A stretch of 64,000 nucleotides of DNA from Roseibium polysiphoniae (GTDB lineage: Bacteria; Pseudomonadota; Alphaproteobacteria; Rhizobiales; Stappiaceae). A program made the translations under genes and the position numbers. Positions 35,723-44,563 of this stretch are shown here, in pieces (position 1 is the stretch's first letter; the number at the start of each line of letters is the position of its first letter). The notes under the pieces are model-generated. The model saw only the letters and a program-made list of their open reading frames with translations. It did not search any database and had not been told where the DNA came from. The stretch is taken from assembly GCF_014842925.1 (NCBI RefSeq), contig NZ_JACYXJ010000006.1:482914-546913 (forward strand). Direction: 5' to 3'.

Positions 35723-36883
35723 ATGCACTTTGGGCTGAGCGAGGAACAGCAACTCATCGTTTCGACGGTCAGGTCTTTCGTGGAAAACGAGATATATCCA
35801 CACGAGGACCTGGTCGAAAAATCCGGGAACGTGCCGCAGGAGCTTGGCGAAGAGATCAAACAGAAATGCATCGACCTTGGTTTCTATGCCTGCAATTTCC
35901 CCGAGGAGGTCGGCGGCGTCGGTCTCAGTCACATGGACTTCACCCTTGTGGAGCGGGAGCTTGGCCGCGGCTCCATGGCGCTCAACCATTTCTTCGGGCG
36001 CCCGCAGAACATCCTGATGGCCTGTCAGGGCGAACAACGCGAGCGCTATCTGTTGCCGGCTGTTCGCGGAGAAAGAATGGATGCACTTGCCATCACCGAG
36101 CCGGACGCGGGGTCTGACGTTCGGGGAATGAGCTGTCAGGCCGTGCGCGATGGAGGTGACTGGGTCCTCTCTGGATCCAAGCACTTCATCTCCGGCGCGG
36201 AACATGCCGACTTTTTCATTGTCTTTGTCGCAACCGGCGTCGACGAAACGCCTAAAGGTCCAAAGAAACAAATCACCTGCTTCCTCGTCGACAGAGGCAC
36301 CCCGGGTTTTGAAGTGCGTGACGGCTACAAGTCGGTCAGCCACCGGGGCTACAAGAACTACATCCTCTATTTCGACAAGTGCCGGCTGCCCGATGCGCAA
36401 GTGCTTGGCAAAGTCGGTGGCGGCTTCGATGTCATGAACGAATGGCTCTATGCAACCCGGCTCACGGTTGCGGCCATGAGCGTCGGCCGGGCACGCCGTT
36501 GCTTCGACTATGCGGTCAACTATGCCGCCGAGCGCAAACAATTTGGCCAACCCGTCGCCAAATTCCAGGGGATCGGCTTCCAGGTCGCCGACATGATCAC
36601 CGAAATCGACGCGGCCGACTGGCTTACTCTGGCCGGTGCCTGGCGGCTGGATCAGGGCCTTCCTGCCAACCGCGAAATCGCGAGTGCAAAACTCTATGCG
36701 ACGGAGATGCTGGCGCGGGTGACCGATACGACGCTTCAGATCTTCGGCGGCATGGGGCTGATGGATGACTTTCCGATTGAACGCTTCTGGCGAGACGCAC
36801 GCGTCGAACGGATATGGGACGGCACGAGCGAAATCCAGCGTCACATCATCAGCCGCGACCTGTTTCGGCCCCTGGGAGCATAA
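35723..36883 (+). CDS. Acyl-CoA dehydrogenase, probable gamma-butyrobetainyl-CoA dehydrogenase
   Basis: A 386-residue FAD-dependent acyl-CoA dehydrogenase. Typical motifs are ALAITEPDAGSDVRGM, WVLSGSKHFISGAEHADFFIVF, AAERKQFGQPVAKFQGI and a C-terminal RIWDGTSEIQRHIISRDL. The position of the catalytic glutamate of medium-chain enzymes is Asp366 here (WDGT instead of YEGT). First gene of an operon with a CoA ligase, a CaiD-like hydratase, a BKACE enzyme and carnitine dehydrogenase, so oxidation of gamma-butyrobetainyl-CoA to crotonobetainyl-CoA is the favoured role. A CaiA-type reductase running the other way is the alternative. Confidence 0.88.
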   Translation: MHFGLSEEQQLIVSTVRSFVENEIYPHEDLVEKSGNVPQELGEEIKQKCIDLGFYACNFPEEVGGVGLSHMDFTLVERELGRGSMALNHFFGRPQNILMACQGEQRERYLLPAVRGERMDALAITEPDAGSDVRGMSCQAVRDGGDWVLSGSKHFISGAEHADFFIVFVATGVDETPKGPKKQITCFLVDRGTPGFEVRDGYKSVSHRGYKNYILYFDKCRLPDAQVLGKVGGGFDVMNEWLYATRLTVAAMSVGRARRCFDYAVNYAAERKQFGQPVAKFQGIGFQVADMITEIDAADWLTLAGAWRLDQGLPANREIASAKLYATEMLARVTDTTLQIFGGMGLMDDFPIERFWRDARVERIWDGTSEIQRHIISRDLFRPLGA

Positions 36884-36888
36884 GCGGG

Positions 36889-38916
36889 ATGGCCGCGCTT
36901 GAAAGGCTGCTGGCCCCGAAGTCGATTGCCGTGATCGGCGGGGGCATATGGTGCACGAATGTCATCGGACAGTGCCGCAAAAGTGGATACGATGGTGCGC
37001 TATGGGCGGTACACCCGAGCAAAACCGAGATTGGCGGATGCGCTGCAGTGAGATCACTTGCCGACCTGCCCGAACCACCAGATGCGGCCTTCGTCGGCGT
37101 CAATCGCCACCTGACCATCGACATCGTCCGCGAATTGTCGGCGGCTGGCGCGGGCGGTGCGGTTTGCTTTGCCTCCGGCTTCAGCGAGGCTGCTGAAGAG
37201 CTTGCCGATGGCTCGGACCTTCAGTCTGAACTTCTGATCGCAGCAGGCCACATGCCGATACTTGGGCCGAACTGCTACGGCTTCATCAACGCCCTGGACG
37301 GCGCTGCTCTTTGGCCCGATCAACATGGGCTGGTCAAGGTGCCACGTGGCGTCGCGATTATCGCGCAATCGTCCAACATTGCCCTGAACCTGACAATGCA
37401 GGCGCGCGGCCTGCCGATTGCCTATTTGGTAACGGTCGGAAACCAGGCGCAAGTCGGCCTCTCCAATGTAGGGCAGGCCCTCCTGGACGATCCACGCGTG
37501 ACCGCCATCGGCCTGCATATTGAAGGCATCGATGATCTGGCCGCCTTTGAAGCTTTCGCCCTAAAAGCACAAGCGTGCGGCAAGCCAATCGTGGCGCTAA
37601 AAATCGGCAGGTCTGCCCAGGCAATGGCCGCCACGATCTCCCATACGGCGTCTCTGGCTGGAAGCATGGCAGGGGCATCTGCATTGCTGAAGAGAACAGG
37701 CGTCGCGCAAGCGAACAGCCTTCCAGAACTGCTGGAAACGTTGAAGATCGTGCACACCGTTGGCCGGCTGTCTTCGGCCAAGGTTGCCTCCATGTCCTGT
37801 TCGGGCGGTGAGGCCAGCCTTATTGCTGATACGGCGACAGGCAGTGCAGTCACCTTCCCTGCCCTGACCGGCGACCAGAAGAGCAAGCTTATGGACGCTC
37901 TCGGTTCCAAGGTCGCGCTGGCCAATCCACTGGATTACCACACCTACATCTGGGGTGATATTGATGCGATGAGCCGTACCTTTGCCGCCATGATGGCGGG
38001 AGATGTGGCGCTCGGCATTGTTGTTCTGGATATTCCAAGGACCGACCGCTGCGCACCGGACGAATGGCTGAAGGTGATTGATGCCATCGAGAAGGCCATG
38101 ACAATCAGCGGCAAGCCGATGGCCATTCTCAGCACGCTGGCGGAAAACATGCCAGAGCATGTCGCGAGTGATCTCATCGCCCGGAACATCGTTCCCCTCA
38201 GCGGACTGGACGAAGCAATTGCTGCTATTTCCGCAGTGAGCAAAATGGGGACCAGCTGTCGGGCGCCAATCCACATTCCTCTGCCTGTCCGAGATCCCGT
38301 ACTCCTCAGTGAACACGATGCGAAGGAAACGTTGAAACATCACGGTCTGAGGCTCCCGAAGAACACATTGGCCGCTGGCAGCTTCGAGGCGGCAAGTGTC
38401 GCAAGTGACATTGGCTTTCCAGTCGTCCTTAAGGGCAACGGCATCGCCCACAAAACGGAAGCCAATGCCGTTGCCTTGAACCTTCAAAGTCCCGAGGGTG
38501 TGGAAACGGCCGCAGAAAAAATACCAGTCGACAGTTTCCTTGTTGAGGAAATGGTCACCCACGTTCTCGCCGAACTGCTTGTTGGCGTTGTGCTGGATCC
38601 CGCGCATGGCCTGGTTCTGACGTTAGCCGCCGGCGGCATTTTGACCGAGCTGCTACAGGATCGGGTCTCGCTGCTGCTGCCTGTCTCGCGTGAAGACGTA
38701 GCGTCGGCTCTTGGCCGCTTGAAATACGCGCGCGTGCTTCAAGGCTATCGCGGCAGCGCTTCGTGTGATCTGGAGGCTATTGTGGATGCGGTGATGGCCG
38801 TTCAATCCTATGCACTGTCGGGCCCGGTTGCCGAAGTTGAAATCAATCCCCTCCTATGCGGCGCGGACTTTGCCATTGCCGCCGACGCGCTGATCAAATG
38901 CGGAGCTCCCCAATGA
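36889..38916 (+). CDS. NDP-forming acyl-CoA ligase, probable betaine-acid activating
   Basis: A 675-residue fused acetate-CoA ligase (NDP-forming) of the succinyl-CoA synthetase superfamily. It has an N-terminal CoA-binding domain (ALERLLAPKSIAVIGGG), a catalytic phosphohistidine at His252 (ISHTASLAGS), and a C-terminal ATP-grasp domain starting LSEHDAKETLKHHGLRLPKNT, with PVVLKGNGIAHKTEANAV and VEINPLLCG. In this operon it most likely activates gamma-butyrobetaine, crotonobetaine or carnitine to the CoA ester. Known carnitine pathways usually use an AMP-forming ligase (CaiC) or CoA-transferase (CaiB), so this is a substitution. It begins five bases after the dehydrogenase gene and ends in an ATGA overlap. 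Confidence 0.87.
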   Translation: MAALERLLAPKSIAVIGGGIWCTNVIGQCRKSGYDGALWAVHPSKTEIGGCAAVRSLADLPEPPDAAFVGVNRHLTIDIVRELSAAGAGGAVCFASGFSEAAEELADGSDLQSELLIAAGHMPILGPNCYGFINALDGAALWPDQHGLVKVPRGVAIIAQSSNIALNLTMQARGLPIAYLVTVGNQAQVGLSNVGQALLDDPRVTAIGLHIEGIDDLAAFEAFALKAQACGKPIVALKIGRSAQAMAATISHTASLAGSMAGASALLKRTGVAQANSLPELLETLKIVHTVGRLSSAKVASMSCSGGEASLIADTATGSAVTFPALTGDQKSKLMDALGSKVALANPLDYHTYIWGDIDAMSRTFAAMMAGDVALGIVVLDIPRTDRCAPDEWLKVIDAIEKAMTISGKPMAILSTLAENMPEHVASDLIARNIVPLSGLDEAIAAISAVSKMGTSCRAPIHIPLPVRDPVLLSEHDAKETLKHHGLRLPKNTLAAGSFEAASVASDIGFPVVLKGNGIAHKTEANAVALNLQSPEGVETAAEKIPVDSFLVEEMVTHVLAELLVGVVLDPAHGLVLTLAAGGILTELLQDRVSLLLPVSREDVASALGRLKYARVLQGYRGSASCDLEAIVDAVMAVQSYALSGPVAEVEINPLLCGADFAIAADALIKCGAPQ

Positions 38917-39698
38917 CCGATAGTCCTATCAAGACCAAGCGGGAAGGTTTCATTCTCGAAGTGACGCTGGATCGTCCAAAGGCGAATGCAATCGATCTGG
39001 CGACCAGTCAGATCATGGGCGACGTCTTTACCGAATTTCGCGACGATCCGGATCTGCGCGTGGCGATTGTGACCGGTGCTGGCGAAAAATTCTTCTGTCC
39101 CGGCTGGGACCTCAAAGCCGCAGCTGGAGGAGATGCGGTTGACGGCGACTATGGCAAGGGCGGTTTTGGCGGGCTGCAGGAACTTCGCGGTCTGAACAAG
39201 CCTGTGATCGCGGCGGTCAATGGCATCTGCTGCGGCGGGGGCCTCGAGCTCGCCCTGTCTGCCGATATCATTCTGGCCGCCGACCATGCCACATTTGCTC
39301 TCCCGGAGATCCGGTCTGGAACCGTCGCCGACGCTGCCAGCATCAAATTACCGAAGCGCATTCCTCATCACATCGCGATGGAAATGCTGTTCACCGGCCG
39401 CTGGCTGGAGGTCGAAGAGGCTGCGCGCTGGGGAATGGTCAATCATATCTATCCGGCCTCCAACCTAATGGCAGAAGCCTGGAAGCTCGCCGAGTTGCTG
39501 GCGTCCGGCCCTCCGCTCGTCTACGCGGCCATCAAGGAGATCGTGCGCGAGGCAGAAGACATGAAATTCCAGGATGCCATGAACCGCATCACGAAGAGCC
39601 AGTTTGCGACCGTGGAAACGCTCTACCGGTCCGAGGACGAAAAGGAAGGCGCCCGCGCCTTTGCCGAAAAGCGCGATCCGGTCTGGAAGGGCCGCTGA
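38913..39698 (+). CDS. caiD: Carnitinyl-CoA dehydratase (crotonobetainyl-CoA hydratase)
   Basis: A 261-residue crotonase-family enzyme, the same length as E. coli CaiD. It shares with CaiD the stretches ILEVTLDRPKANAID and GAGEKFFxxGWDLKAA, and the exact C-terminus AFAEKRDPVWKGR. Active-site glutamates are Glu112 (GGGLELAL) and Glu132 (ALPEIRSG), matching Glu111 and Glu131 of CaiD. The oxyanion-hole glycines are present in NGICCGGG. It interconverts crotonobetainyl-CoA and L-carnitinyl-CoA. The start ATG overlaps the ligase stop by four bases; an upstream in-frame start inside the ligase is rejected. Confidence 0.92.
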   Translation: MTDSPIKTKREGFILEVTLDRPKANAIDLATSQIMGDVFTEFRDDPDLRVAIVTGAGEKFFCPGWDLKAAAGGDAVDGDYGKGGFGGLQELRGLNKPVIAAVNGICCGGGLELALSADIILAADHATFALPEIRSGTVADAASIKLPKRIPHHIAMEMLFTGRWLEVEEAARWGMVNHIYPASNLMAEAWKLAELLASGPPLVYAAIKEIVREAEDMKFQDAMNRITKSQFATVETLYRSEDEKEGARAFAEKRDPVWKGR

Positions 39699-39709
39699 AG
39701 GAGATAAAG

Positions 39710-40627
39710 ATGCCTTTGCAGATGAACCGAGAGGTTTTTATCACGTGTGCGGTGACCGGCTCCGGCGCGACACAGGACAAGTCCCCCCACGTTCCGCGCA
39801 GCCCGCAACAAATCGCCGACAGCGCCATTGACGCCGCCAAGGCCGGAGCCGCGGTTGTGCATTGTCATGTACGCGATCCAGAAACTGGAGCCCCCTCGCG
39901 TAGTCTCGACCTTTATCGAGAGGTGACAGATTTGATCCGGGCTGCTGATGTCGACGTGGTGTTGAACCTGACAGCTGGCATGGGCGGCGATATTGTCTTC
40001 GGCTCCACCGAAGCGCCCTTCCCGGTCAACAAGATGGCCACTGACATGATCGGCGCCACGGAGCGCATGGCGCATATCCGCGAATGCCTTCCGGAGATCT
40101 GCACGCTGGATTGCGGCACCATGAACTTCGCCGAGGCCGACTACGTCATGACCAACACCCCGGGCATGCTGAGAGCCATGGGGTCGATGATGACAGAGCT
40201 TGGCGTAAAGCCGGAAATCGAAGCCTTCGACACAGGCCACCTCTGGCTGGCCAAACAGCTCGTGAGTGAAGGCACGTTGGCCTCACCCGCCCTCGTCCAG
40301 TTGTGCATGGGCGTTCCGTGGGGCGCGCCAAACGACCTCAATACGCTTATGGCCATGGTCAATGCGATCCCGGAAGACTGGACCTGGTCCGCTTTCAGTC
40401 TCGGCCGGGACCAGATGCCCTACGCCGCGGCCTCAGTTCTCGCGGGCGGGAACGTCCGCGTTGGGCTGGAAGACAATCTGTTTCTTGAAAAGGGCGTGCT
40501 GGCAACGAACGCGCAGCTCGTCGAAAAGGCAGTCAATGTGATTGAAGGTATGGGCGCCAGGATAGCTGGCCCGGAAGCTGTACGGCAAAAGCTCGGATTG
40601 ACCAAACGCGCTCCAGTGGTTCGTTGA
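39710..40627 (+). CDS. BKACE enzyme, 3-dehydrocarnitine cleavage
   Basis: A 305-residue beta-keto acid cleavage enzyme (DUF849). Zinc ligands are His51 and His53 in VVHCHVRDPETG, with the conserved glutamate Glu254 in VRVGLEDNL. The family condenses a beta-keto acid with acetyl-CoA to give acetoacetate and a new CoA ester. Next to carnitine dehydrogenase the substrate should be 3-dehydrocarnitine, giving betainyl-CoA and acetoacetate. AAGGAGATAAAG is just upstream of the ATG, 11 bp after caiD. Confidence 0.92.
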   Translation: MPLQMNREVFITCAVTGSGATQDKSPHVPRSPQQIADSAIDAAKAGAAVVHCHVRDPETGAPSRSLDLYREVTDLIRAADVDVVLNLTAGMGGDIVFGSTEAPFPVNKMATDMIGATERMAHIRECLPEICTLDCGTMNFAEADYVMTNTPGMLRAMGSMMTELGVKPEIEAFDTGHLWLAKQLVSEGTLASPALVQLCMGVPWGAPNDLNTLMAMVNAIPEDWTWSAFSLGRDQMPYAAASVLAGGNVRVGLEDNLFLEKGVLATNAQLVEKAVNVIEGMGARIAGPEAVRQKLGLTKRAPVVR

Positions 40628-40635
40628 GTCATAAC

Positions 40636-41400
40636 ATGAGCAAACGCATCGTTATCACGGGAGGCGCGGCTGGAATTGGCCGTGCGATCGCAGAACGGTT
40701 TTTACAGGACGAGAACAGGGTCGCGATTTGTGACGCTGATCCCTCCGCTGTTGCCGCGTTTCAAACGCTGTATCCTCAAGCCATTGCCAAGGTGGCTGAC
40801 GTGACCAGCGAAGCCGGGATGGAAACGTTTTTCAACGACGTTGAAACAGCCTGGCAGGGCGTCGATATTGTCTGCGCCAATGCGGGAATAGGCGGCCCAG
40901 CGGGCGGTATCGAAACCCTGCAGTATGACGACTGGCAGCGTTGTATCGCAACCAATGTACATGGTTCTTTCCTGACCTGCCGGTGGGCCGCAAAGCTTAT
41001 GAAAGAGCAAGGATCAGGGGCAATCGTCTTGACGTCCTCGACAGCCGGTATCATGGGATACCCTCTGCGGTCGCCCTATGCAGCGGCGAAATGGGCTGTC
41101 GTCGGGATGACCAAGACGCTTGCTATGGAGCTGGGACCTCATGGTATCCGTGTGAATGCGGTCTGTCCCGGCGCTGTTGAAGGCCCGCGCATGGATCGGA
41201 TCGTTGCCAATGAAGCCGCAGCGCGCGGTGTAACCGAAGGGGAGATCCGCGCCTCCTATGTGACCGGCGTGTCCATGAAGACCTGGGTCACGGCCCAGGA
41301 CGTGGCAAACACGGTCCACTTTCTGGCTTCGCAAGCTGGCAACAAAATTTCAGGGCAGGTTCTGTCCATTGATGGCAACACGGAGACATTGGCACCATGA
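40636..41400 (+). CDS. SDR-family oxidoreductase in carnitine operon
   Basis: A 254-residue classical short-chain dehydrogenase: cofactor motif VITGGAAGIGRAIAERF, NAG motif CANAGIGG, catalytic Ser/Tyr/Lys in LTSSTAGIMGYPLRSPYAAAKWAVVGM, and C-terminal GQVLSIDGNTETL. Its step in the pathway is unassigned. Candidates are 3-hydroxybutyrate dehydrogenase for the acetoacetate released by BKACE, or a D-carnitine dehydrogenase. The ATG at 40636 is chosen over a TTG that overlaps the BKACE stop. The gene ends in an ATGA overlap with the carnitine dehydrogenase. Confidence 0.88.
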   Translation: MSKRIVITGGAAGIGRAIAERFLQDENRVAICDADPSAVAAFQTLYPQAIAKVADVTSEAGMETFFNDVETAWQGVDIVCANAGIGGPAGGIETLQYDDWQRCIATNVHGSFLTCRWAAKLMKEQGSGAIVLTSSTAGIMGYPLRSPYAAAKWAVVGMTKTLAMELGPHGIRVNAVCPGAVEGPRMDRIVANEAAARGVTEGEIRASYVTGVSMKTWVTAQDVANTVHFLASQAGNKISGQVLSIDGNTETLAP

Positions 41401-42821
41401 CACAAAAAGCAGCGATCATCGGTGGCGGTGTCATTGGCGGCGGATGGGCCGCACGGTTTCTCCTGAACGGCTGGGATGTGGCGGTCTTCGACACCGATCC
41501 GGAGGCACAACGCAAGATTGGCGAGGTCATTGCCAACGCCCGTCGCAGCTTGCCAGCGCTCTATGACAAGGCCCTACCTGGCGAAGGAACGCTCAGCTTT
41601 CATGATGACCTGACCTCTGCCGTCGCCAATGCAGACTGGGTACAGGAGAGCATTCCGGAAAGGCTGGGCCTGAAACACAAGGTGCTAGGCGGCCTTTCCG
41701 AGTTGGCCCCCGGAAAGGCGATCATCGGATCCTCGACCTCCGGCTTCAAGCCTTCCGAGCTCAACGAAAAAGGTGCGCGCGCGATCGTCGCCCACCCGTT
41801 CAATCCGGTCTACCTGCTGCCGCTGGTCGAGTTGGTCGGGGATCCGGTCGCGACGCAGCCGGCTGCCGACATTCTGCGCGACATCGGCATGTTTCCTCTG
41901 GTGCTGCGCAAGGAGATCGATGCGCATATTGCGGACCGCCTTCTGGAGGCTGTCTGGCGGGAAAGCCTCTGGCTGGTGAAGGACGGCGTCGCAACGACGG
42001 AGGAAATCGACGAGGCCATCCGCATGGCCTTCGGCATTCGCTGGGCGCAAATGGGCTTGTTCGAGACCTATCGCATCGCAGGCGGTGAAGCCGGAATGAA
42101 GCACTTCATGGCCCAGTTCGGCCCGGCGTTGAAATGGCCCTGGACCAAATTGATGGATGTTCCAGAGTTCACAGACGAGCTCGTCGACCTTATCGCTGGA
42201 CAGTCCGATGCTCAATCAGGACACCTGTCCATTCGCGAGCTGGAACGTCTGCGCGACGACAATCTGGTTGGCATGATCCGGGCGCTGAAAAAAACCGGGT
42301 CAGGCGCTGGCGATGTGATCGCCACACACGAGGCCGCGCTTGAACATCCGTCTGCGCCAGACTTGCCCGTCACAGCAAAGCGGCAGATCCCGCAAAGCTG
42401 GACAGACTACAATGGCCATATGAATGAAGCTCATTACCTGGAAGCAGCTGCCGCGGCGACGGATCGCTTCATGGAGATGATCGGCGCGGACGCGGACTAT
42501 ATCGCGTCCGGAAAAAGCTACTTCACGACCGAGAACCACATCCGGTATCTAGACGAGATGCTGGCCGGAGAACAGCTGACCATCACCACGCAGGTACTGA
42601 AGGGTGAAGGCAAAAAGCTGCACCTTTTTCACATGCTTCATGGTGACAAGGGAACCATCACGGCCACCGCCGAGACCTTCCTGCTGCACGTGGATCTGAA
42701 CACACGGTCCAGCTGCATGCCGACGGATGAGGTTCTTGAAAAACTGACGGCCTTTGCCGAGAAACATGCCGGTCTGCCGATGCCGGAGGGCGCGGGGCGC
42801 TACGTCGGACAACGGTCCTAG
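41397..42821 (+). CDS. lcdH: L-carnitine dehydrogenase fused to betainyl-CoA thioesterase
   Basis: A 474-residue two-domain protein. Residues 1-320 form a 3-hydroxyacyl-CoA-dehydrogenase-like domain: NAD fold AAIIGGGVIGGGWAARFLLNGWDVAVFD, active-site histidine in VAHPFNPVYLLPLVELV, and ESLWLVKDGVATTEEIDEAIRMAFGIRWAQMG. Residues from about 330 form a hot-dog thioesterase domain (QSWTDYNGHMNEAHYLEAAAAATDRFMEMI). Such fusions are known for rhizobial carnitine dehydrogenases, where the thioesterase releases glycine betaine from betainyl-CoA. It oxidises L-carnitine to 3-dehydrocarnitine with NAD and is last in the operon, coupled by ATGA to the SDR. Confidence 0.92.
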   Translation: MTQKAAIIGGGVIGGGWAARFLLNGWDVAVFDTDPEAQRKIGEVIANARRSLPALYDKALPGEGTLSFHDDLTSAVANADWVQESIPERLGLKHKVLGGLSELAPGKAIIGSSTSGFKPSELNEKGARAIVAHPFNPVYLLPLVELVGDPVATQPAADILRDIGMFPLVLRKEIDAHIADRLLEAVWRESLWLVKDGVATTEEIDEAIRMAFGIRWAQMGLFETYRIAGGEAGMKHFMAQFGPALKWPWTKLMDVPEFTDELVDLIAGQSDAQSGHLSIRELERLRDDNLVGMIRALKKTGSGAGDVIATHEAALEHPSAPDLPVTAKRQIPQSWTDYNGHMNEAHYLEAAAAATDRFMEMIGADADYIASGKSYFTTENHIRYLDEMLAGEQLTITTQVLKGEGKKLHLFHMLHGDKGTITATAETFLLHVDLNTRSSCMPTDEVLEKLTAFAEKHAGLPMPEGAGRYVGQRS

Positions 42822-43372
42822 CACTAGACGATTTGCACCACAGCAGGCCCGACACGCTGTCTGAAACGGACTTCGGGTTGGGGCTGGTTTCGTGCGACTA
42901 GATTCACTATATAGTTTACATGATCGCCACGAACCTGGCATCAGCATCGTGCTTGTGCGCACGACGCTGTTCGATCTGGCCTCCCTGGATGGACCGGGTT
43001 CAGTGATCTGATCAAATGCCTCGCCGTCTCCAACTTCCGGTTGGACTTCTAACAACACCCACGACTGTCCTATTTGATGGGATGGACTTTCCTATTTCTT
43101 GGTGGTGGTTTCATGCCACAGCCAGCTTACCTGTCAGCCCGAAACATGGAATGCAGCCCGATCCGCCTGGCCCCTCCCTCGATGGCCAGAGCAGGACGCA
43201 GCAAACCATGGGGTAGCACCGTTTTGGTGCTCATTGTTCACACAGGGATCGGCCGGATCTTCACTTGGTTTGCCAGCTGAGCGATCCGTCGACCGATCCG
43301 GTTCAAGTTTCGCTGTTGTATCGGATGCCTAGGCGCCTGCCCTTTTGATTGGCATCCGCTGGAGAATTGAAA
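42822..43372. other. Intergenic stretch before the RND pump
   Basis: About 550 bp between the carnitine operon and the efflux genes. It has no clear terminator. The short open frames in it have no recognisable domain or ribosome binding site. An AT-rich patch (ACTATATAGTTTACATG, near 42906) could be part of a promoter. A TetR or MarR regulator, often found here, is missing. Confidence 0.5.
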
Positions 43373-44524
43373 ATGCTTGGTAGAAAGAACGTCATTCTGG
43401 CGTGCGCCTTGGCTATTGCGGCCGCTTCATCGACCGCCGCCTTTTCTCAGCAGAAAGGTCCTCCGCCTACCGTCACAGTGGTGACCATGCAGGCCGAAGA
43501 CGTCACGCTTCGTGCCAACATGCCTGGCCGGGTTGTGGCCTATGGCGTCGCAGAAGTTCGCCCGCAGGTTTCCGGCATCATCGTCGAACGCTTGTTCAAG
43601 GAAGGCGCGACGGTCGAAAAAGGCGATCCGATGTATCTGATCGACAAGGCCGTTTATGCCGCGACCGTTGCGCAAGCCCGGGCCAGCGTTGCGCAGGCGC
43701 AAGCCACGCTGACGTCTTCCGAAAAAGAACTGAAACGTGCCAATGAGCTTTATCAGCGGAACGTTGTGAGCCAACAGTCCGTGGATGACGCAACGGCCTC
43801 GCGGGACGCTGCGCAAGCCGGGCTACTGCTCGCGCAGGCACAGCTCCTTTCGGCCGAGATCGACTTGGAGCACACCACGATCAGTGCGCCCCTTTCCGGA
43901 ATTGTGGGCCGCACGCTCACGACGCAGGGTGCACTCGTAACCGCGCAGCAGTCCGAACCTCTTGCCGTCATCCGGCAGATCGACAAGGTCTATGTGGACG
44001 TGGCAGCCTCAACGGCAGACATCTTGCGCTACAACCGCTCCAAGCTGAACGGGTCGCTGGCGCAAGAAGCAAGCGGCCTTGATCCGGAAGTTACCCTGAC
44101 ACTCGCAGATGGTCTGACCTATGATCATACGGGGACCATGCGCGCTGCAGAGCCCCAGGTTGATCCGCAAACCGGTGTTTCGGTCATGCGGCTCGAATTC
44201 CCCAATCCCGAACAACTCCTGCTGCCCGGCCTCTACGTGAAGGCCCGTCTACCGGTGGAGATAGCCAAGAACGTGGTTCTGGCGCCGCAGGAAGGCATCA
44301 GCCGGGATCGCCGGGGCCAGCCGACTGCCCTGATCGTCAACGGCGAGAATGTGGTCGAGCAGAAGACCCTCGAAGTTTTGGGCACGCGAGACGGCAACTG
44401 GATCGTCACCGATGGCCTGAAAGCCGGTGATCGGTTGATTGTCGCGGGCCTGCAAAAAATCGCGCCCGGCGTGACGGTGAGCGCCGAAGAACGCCCTGCA
44501 AAAAACACTCTGGCGCAAAACTGA
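43373..44524 (+). CDS. RND efflux periplasmic adaptor (AcrA/MexA type)
   Basis: A 383-residue membrane-fusion protein. The signal peptide is MLGRKNVILACALAIAAASSTAAFSQQ, without a lipobox cysteine. The lipoyl half-motifs are RVVAYGVAEVRPQVSGIIVERLFKEGATVEKGDPMYLID and IDLEHTTISAPLSGIVGRTLTTQGALV, with an alpha-hairpin between (residues 105-165, SSEKELKRANELYQRNVVSQQSVDDA). It links the inner-membrane pump to an outer-membrane channel. GGAG precedes the ATG at 43373. The pump gene follows after 39 bp; no TolC-like gene is adjacent. Confidence 0.92.
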   Translation: MLGRKNVILACALAIAAASSTAAFSQQKGPPPTVTVVTMQAEDVTLRANMPGRVVAYGVAEVRPQVSGIIVERLFKEGATVEKGDPMYLIDKAVYAATVAQARASVAQAQATLTSSEKELKRANELYQRNVVSQQSVDDATASRDAAQAGLLLAQAQLLSAEIDLEHTTISAPLSGIVGRTLTTQGALVTAQQSEPLAVIRQIDKVYVDVAASTADILRYNRSKLNGSLAQEASGLDPEVTLTLADGLTYDHTGTMRAAEPQVDPQTGVSVMRLEFPNPEQLLLPGLYVKARLPVEIAKNVVLAPQEGISRDRRGQPTALIVNGENVVEQKTLEVLGTRDGNWIVTDGLKAGDRLIVAGLQKIAPGVTVSAEERPAKNTLAQN

Positions 44525-44563
44525 GACAAACCGGCCTAGCTTGCCGCACCAAAAAGGTTTCCT

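Noticed and set aside
42549..43058. Minus-strand frame overlapping the end of the carnitine dehydrogenase gene
   Set aside because: I considered it as a possible missing regulator of the RND pump, but it overlaps coding sequence and shows no helix-turn-helix.
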